This document shows, piece by piece, positions 5,200-7,983 of a DNA stretch of 7,983 bases. How positions within the stretch are numbered: position 1 is the stretch's first letter; each line of letters starts with the position of its first letter. Under the pieces are notes generated by a model that made no database searches, was not told the origin of the DNA, and saw only the letters and a program-made list of their open reading frames with translations. Position numbers and translations under genes: made by a program. Origin of the DNA: Candidatus Pacearchaeota archaeon CG10_big_fil_rev_8_21_14_0_10_30_48 (lineage in GTDB: Archaea; Nanobdellota; Nanobdellia; Pacearchaeales; GW2011-AR1); NCBI GenBank assembly GCA_002763155.1, contig PFCU01000047.1, positions 4,823 through 12,805 on the forward strand, read 5' to 3'.

Positions 5200-6255
5200 A
5201 TGTTAGGAAAAAAAGGTGAAATTTCTTCTAGTGTAATTATTAGATTAGTTATACTTATTCTCAGTTTTGTAGCGATTTTAATTTTACTTGGAAATCTTTT
5301 TCTTAATGATTCTGGGACTACTAATCGGGCGGTTTGTAAAGAGTCTGTTATTTTAAGAAATAGTCTTAACATTGGTCCTTTGGAAGGAAGTAAGGTGATT
5401 CCTTTAAAATGTAAAACAGAAGAAATTTGTATAACTGATTCTAAGGGTGATTGTGGTTATTCGAAAGGAGAGGAATCTTTTATTACTAAAATTAAGGTGA
5501 GTAATTCTGAGAAAAATAAAGAACAAGTTAAAGAAGATATTTTAGATACTTTTTCAGAGGCTATTGTTAATTGTGATTCAATGTTAGGTAGTGGGGATTT
5601 GAATTTTTTACCTTCAAATTGGGGAAAAACAGATTATTGTATTGTTTGTGCTAGAATTTCTACTGAGGATAAAGTGGGTAGTTCTTTTCCAGATGGAATT
5701 GATTATATGGATTTGTATAAATATATGGAGAGTAAAAAAGTAGGGGATAGTAATTATTTAGAAATTGTTTATGATAAAAAATATGCTGGAGAAATAGAAA
5801 AAGATTTCTTGTTAGTGCAACAACAAGTTAAAAATGGAGAAGTTAAAGTTGAAAATGAAAATATAGATTTAAGATATGCCTTAGATGATTGGAAATTTGA
5901 TGTCGGAACTGAACAAGCCATTTTAGTTAGGGCTACTAAAGAAGGAAATTGGAAAGCTAAAATTGGAGGAGCAAGTGCAGGAGGATTAGTAGCTACTACT
6001 TTTGTTGGAGCAGGTGTAGGTGCTGGTTTATTACTTTCTTCTACAGGAGTTGGAGCGATTATAGGGATTCCTATGATTGTCTCTGTTGGTGCTTTTGGAG
6101 CTACTATTGGAACTTTGACAACTATAGCGGCTGGAGGAATTACTTATTCTCATCGGCTTCCGGGAAATGCAGAGTATATGCCTCCAATAATTATTCCATA
6201 TGATATTGATAGTTTGAAATTGCAGGGTTGTGATTCATTCGAAAATATTCCTTAA
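5200..6255 (+). CDS. Class III signal-peptide protein with Cys-rich ectodomain and C-terminal Gly-rich hydrophobic hairpin, 351 aa
   Basis: MLGKKGEISSS and a helix at about 12-34 form a prepilin-like N-terminus, with likely cleavage after Gly6. The outside domain (35-250) has cysteines at 46, 71, 77, 85, 125, 147 and 150, the last two as CIVC. A second long hydrophobic stretch, about 256-315, is very rich in Gly, Ala, Val and Ile and could form two packed membrane helices or a hydrophobic hairpin. The tail ends PPIIIPYDIDSLKLQGCDSF and holds the eighth cysteine (344). This layout is not that of an ordinary pilin, which has one helix; the protein may span the membrane again, or the hairpin may bury within a filament or a partner membrane. 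I recall DPANN hypotheticals with the same ending but no function. The start rests on the TATA spacing and the lack of any better upstream codon. Confidence 0.8.
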   Translation: MLGKKGEISSSVIIRLVILILSFVAILILLGNLFLNDSGTTNRAVCKESVILRNSLNIGPLEGSKVIPLKCKTEEICITDSKGDCGYSKGEESFITKIKVSNSEKNKEQVKEDILDTFSEAIVNCDSMLGSGDLNFLPSNWGKTDYCIVCARISTEDKVGSSFPDGIDYMDLYKYMESKKVGDSNYLEIVYDKKYAGEIEKDFLLVQQQVKNGEVKVENENIDLRYALDDWKFDVGTEQAILVRATKEGNWKAKIGGASAGGLVATTFVGAGVGAGLLLSSTGVGAIIGIPMIVSVGAFGATIGTLTTIAAGGITYSHRLPGNAEYMPPIIIPYDIDSLKLQGCDSFENIP

Positions 6256-6256
6256 A

Positions 6257-6652
6257 ATGAGCTTATTCAATAATAAAAAAGGACTTGATTTAATGCATAG
6301 CACGATTATTTTTATAGTTCTTAATTTAATTTTCTTTTTAGCAATGTTTGCTTTTGTAGCTCGAACAGGGAGTAATGTTGCTCTTTATGAACAGATGTAT
6401 GCAAAAGAAATTGTTTTAGCTATTGATCAGGCAAGGCCTGGAACAACTATTTCTATAAATGTTGAAGATTCTAGAGGATTATTTGAGAAGAATTTAGTGG
6501 AGGGTGTTAAGATTTCTAATGGGGAAGTAAAAATATCTTTGAAGAAAGGAGCTAAAGGATATTCTGTAAATTATTTCAGCGATTATACTTTTGAGAGGAC
6601 ATTTAATGAAGTTGATGGAAATTTATTTTTAAAAATACAGGTGGAAGAATGA
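6257..6652 (+). CDS. Pilin-like single-helix protein, 131 aa
   Basis: MSLFNNKKGLDLMHSTIIF leads into one hydrophobic helix at about residues 15-35. KKG-LDL fits class III processing after Gly9. The rest (36-131) is a small domain, predicted mostly beta, with no cysteines, ending in the strand-like FLKIQVEE. I recall similar short proteins in DPANN pilin-like clusters, without a function. The ATG at 6257 comes one base after the previous TAA, so ribosomes probably reinitiate; no ribosome site is visible. An in-frame GTG at 6230 would add nine residues inside the previous gene but has its nearest AGGG only two bases away, and the longer leader fits a prepilin worse. Confidence 0.75.
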   Translation: MSLFNNKKGLDLMHSTIIFIVLNLIFFLAMFAFVARTGSNVALYEQMYAKEIVLAIDQARPGTTISINVEDSRGLFEKNLVEGVKISNGEVKISLKKGAKGYSVNYFSDYTFERTFNEVDGNLFLKIQVEE

Positions 6653-7095
6653 GTGGAGAAAAAGTTTTGAGTTTGTGGATGTTTTTGGTTTGGGGTTTAA
6701 TTGCGTTAGCTATTGTTTTAGCTGTTTTTATTTTTTATGGACAAGAAGCAGATATTAAAATTTTACAATCAGATATTTTGATTGATAGATTAGCTGATTG
6801 TTTTATTGACCAAGGACAATTTGTTGATGTGGGAAATGTTTTTGAAGATTGTAATTTGAATAAAGAAATTTTTGATAAAGGAAATTTTTATTTTAAAGTT
6901 AGTTTTCTTGAGGATTCTATTTCTGGAGGAAATAAAGATTTTGAAATTCAGTGCGGGTTGAGAAAAACCCAGGATGAAAAATCTTCTGAAAATTTTGCTC
7001 GTTGTTCTCAAAGAAGTTTTATTGCTTTGAAAGATAATCAAGAAATTAATGTTGAGATTTTTGCAGGAAGTAATGTTCGGGGAGGGAAATTTTGA
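6649..7095 (+). CDS. Membrane-anchored cassette protein with four cysteines, 148 aa
   Basis: The start is MSGEKVLSLW, with one hydrophobic helix at about residues 8-30 and then a 118-residue outside domain. There is no KG/KA cleavage motif, so this is the least prepilin-like member; it may stay anchored by its helix. Cysteines at 51, 68, 102 and 119 could form two disulfides. The ATG overlaps the previous stop (ATGA) and follows AGGTGGA at 6639-6645, a good ribosome site. The context suggests a pilus-associated or anchoring subunit. I do not recognise a named family. Confidence 0.8.
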   Translation: MSGEKVLSLWMFLVWGLIALAIVLAVFIFYGQEADIKILQSDILIDRLADCFIDQGQFVDVGNVFEDCNLNKEIFDKGNFYFKVSFLEDSISGGNKDFEIQCGLRKTQDEKSSENFARCSQRSFIALKDNQEINVEIFAGSNVRGGKF

Positions 7096-7607
7096 TGAAT
7101 AAAAAAGCTCAGATTGGAACCACTTTGACTTGGGTTGTTGCGATGACAATTATAATTTTTATCTTAATTTTATTTATCCTAGGAATTCTTTTTACTTTTG
7201 GAAATAAAACTTTAACTGACTTAAAGATCCCAAGCTCTGAAATAGAATTAAAGACTATGAAATCTCTTGATTTTTCTAATACTAAGAATTTGATTTCTTT
7301 CTTAGATAATCATGAAACATTAATTTCTAGATGGGCTGATAGTGATGTTGAAAATTATCAAACTGTTTGTGATGTGTTTAAAGAGGGAGGATTTGATTTG
7401 AATGGGAAAACTATTTTATTTGAAGTTGGAGATCCGGCTGTTTCAATTAGCGAGGGTAATAAAAGAACAATTCTTATTGAAGATGCAGGAGGAGTAATTT
7501 CTTGTGCACCTTCTGATAGTTTTTTTTATAATTCACAAATTATCTCCCATATTATTTTTCCTTCTGATAAACAAAATTTAATCGAGGTGACTTATGCTAA
7601 ACAATAA
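7095..7607 (+). CDS. Class III signal-peptide (pilin-like) protein, 170 aa
   Basis: MNKKAQIGTTLTWVVAM and a long hydrophobic helix (about 12-35) form a prepilin-like N-terminus, with Ala in place of Gly before the predicted cut (KKA-QIG). The outside domain (36-170) has two cysteines, 92 and 137, and no motif I recognise. The ATG at 7095 shares its A with the previous TGA, and GGGGAGGG lies at 7079-7086. A TTG three bases upstream is also in frame but fits the ribosome site and the leader less well. Function unknown; probably a minor pilin or a pilus-associated protein. Confidence 0.8.
   Translation: MNKKAQIGTTLTWVVAMTIIIFILILFILGILFTFGNKTLTDLKIPSSEIELKTMKSLDFSNTKNLISFLDNHETLISRWADSDVENYQTVCDVFKEGGFDLNGKTILFEVGDPAVSISEGNKRTILIEDAGGVISCAPSDSFFYNSQIISHIIFPSDKQNLIEVTYAKQ
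7584..7590 (+). promoter_or_regulatory. Strong Shine-Dalgarno GAGGTGA
   Basis: GAGGTGA is fully complementary to the usual archaeal 16S 3' end and lies three bases before the ATG at 7594, inside the previous gene. It fixes the start of the last gene despite the 14-bp overlap. Confidence 0.75.
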
Positions 7608-7983
7608 AAGAGGGGGGGTTTCTATTTCGATTGTTCTTTTAGTAATCTTTACTTTAGTTTTAGTAATCTCTTCTTTAACTTATTTTACTACACGTTCTTC
7701 TGGAATTACTAAAAACTTGGGGAATAGTTTTATTTTAGAGAGGGTTAATATAAATGTGGAAGAAATTAATTTTAATATTCAAAATATTGTTGATAGGTCT
7801 TTTGAGAATTCTAATTCAAAGGAAGAGTTTATTGATAATTTTAAATTAGAATTAGAGAATTATGTTGTTGACGGGAAATTTATTATTCCTGAACTTTCCC
7901 AATTAGAATCTCAATTAAATTCAGATAGTGTTGTTTTTTCTGATAAAGGTGTTGAGGTTAGTTTTGAAATTAAAGTGCAGGAT
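7594..7983 (+). CDS. Class III signal-peptide (pilin-like) protein, 3' end beyond the window
   Basis: Exactly 130 codons are open to the right edge. The start, MLNNKRGGVSISIVLL, and one helix at about residues 10-28 form a prepilin-like leader with a likely cut after Gly7 or Gly8. The outside part (from about 33) is rich in Asn, Glu and Ile, has no cysteines, and looks like an extended amphipathic helix (about 45-90) followed by strands. Codons 6-9 contain a run of seven G's at 7612-7618, right at the predicted processing site. The gene overlaps the previous one by 14 bp and has a perfect ribosome site. Function unknown. Confidence 0.8.
   Translation, partial: MLNNKRGGVSISIVLLVIFTLVLVISSLTYFTTRSSGITKNLGNSFILERVNINVEEINFNIQNIVDRSFENSNSKEEFIDNFKLELENYVVDGKFIIPELSQLESQLNSDSVVFSDKGVEVSFEIKVQD
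7612..7618 (+). repeat. G7 homopolymer at the start of the last pilin-like gene
   Basis: Seven consecutive G's encode the Gly-Gly of the predicted prepilin processing site. A gain or loss of one base would shift the frame after about eight codons. Poly-G runs switch surface genes on and off in several bacteria; whether this happens here is not known. Confidence 0.45.

Noticed and set aside
5181..5372. 63-codon minus-strand open frame
   Set aside because: Antisense to the start of the 351-aa gene; no promoter or ribosome site and no domain.
6230..6256. GTG start nine codons upstream for the 131-aa gene
   Set aside because: It lies inside the preceding gene with no properly spaced ribosome site; the ATG one base after the stop fits coupled reinitiation.
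6790..7149. 119-codon minus-strand open frame
   Set aside because: It spans the junction of two well-supported plus-strand genes and has shadow-like composition.

Overview
The window is AT-rich (roughly 30% GC by eye). Three genes have a TATA-like box 24-30 bp upstream of an ATG that lacks a Shine-Dalgarno site. Downstream genes inside the operon mostly carry GGAGGTGA-type ribosome sites or overlap their neighbour. This mix, plus class III (prepilin-type) signal peptides and a double F-domain TadC/FlaJ-type membrane protein, points to an archaeon, most likely a small-genome DPANN lineage of the Woesearchaeota/Pacearchaeota type. That placement is inferred from the gene families and was not checked by a search.

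Layout. Bases 1-776 (minus strand) hold the N-terminal 258 codons of an exported or membrane-anchored protein of unknown function that runs off the left edge. Bases 777-1080 are a divergent intergenic region. Bases 1081-3282 (plus) encode a 733-residue platform protein of the T2SSF/TadC/FlaJ superfamily with two F domains. Bases 3283-3514 are a noncoding spacer with three degenerate copies of a ~38-bp repeat that starts TTTAGTAA. From 3515 to the right edge runs a tightly packed cassette of nine plus-strand genes of 53, 279, 184, 37, 351, 131, 148, 170 and more than 130 codons. Two of these (53 and 37 aa) are very small.

Almost every cassette protein has the same plan: a short basic N-terminus (KKG, SKG, KA or KRGG), one hydrophobic helix, and then an ectodomain. 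This is the architecture of archaeal and bacterial type IV prepilins. One of them (184 aa) has the classical G-FLLAE motif with glutamate at +5. Six of the nine starts overlap the preceding stop by 1-14 bp and one follows it after a single base, so translation is probably coupled. Internal TATA boxes before 3515 and 5200 suggest two leaderless transcription starts within the cluster.

The simplest reading is a type IV pilus-like surface structure: the F-domain protein is the inner-membrane platform and the cassette supplies major and minor pilin-like subunits, several probably disulfide-bonded. The secretion ATPase and the prepilin peptidase that such a machine needs are not in the window. Individual functions of the cassette proteins are not assignable from sequence alone.
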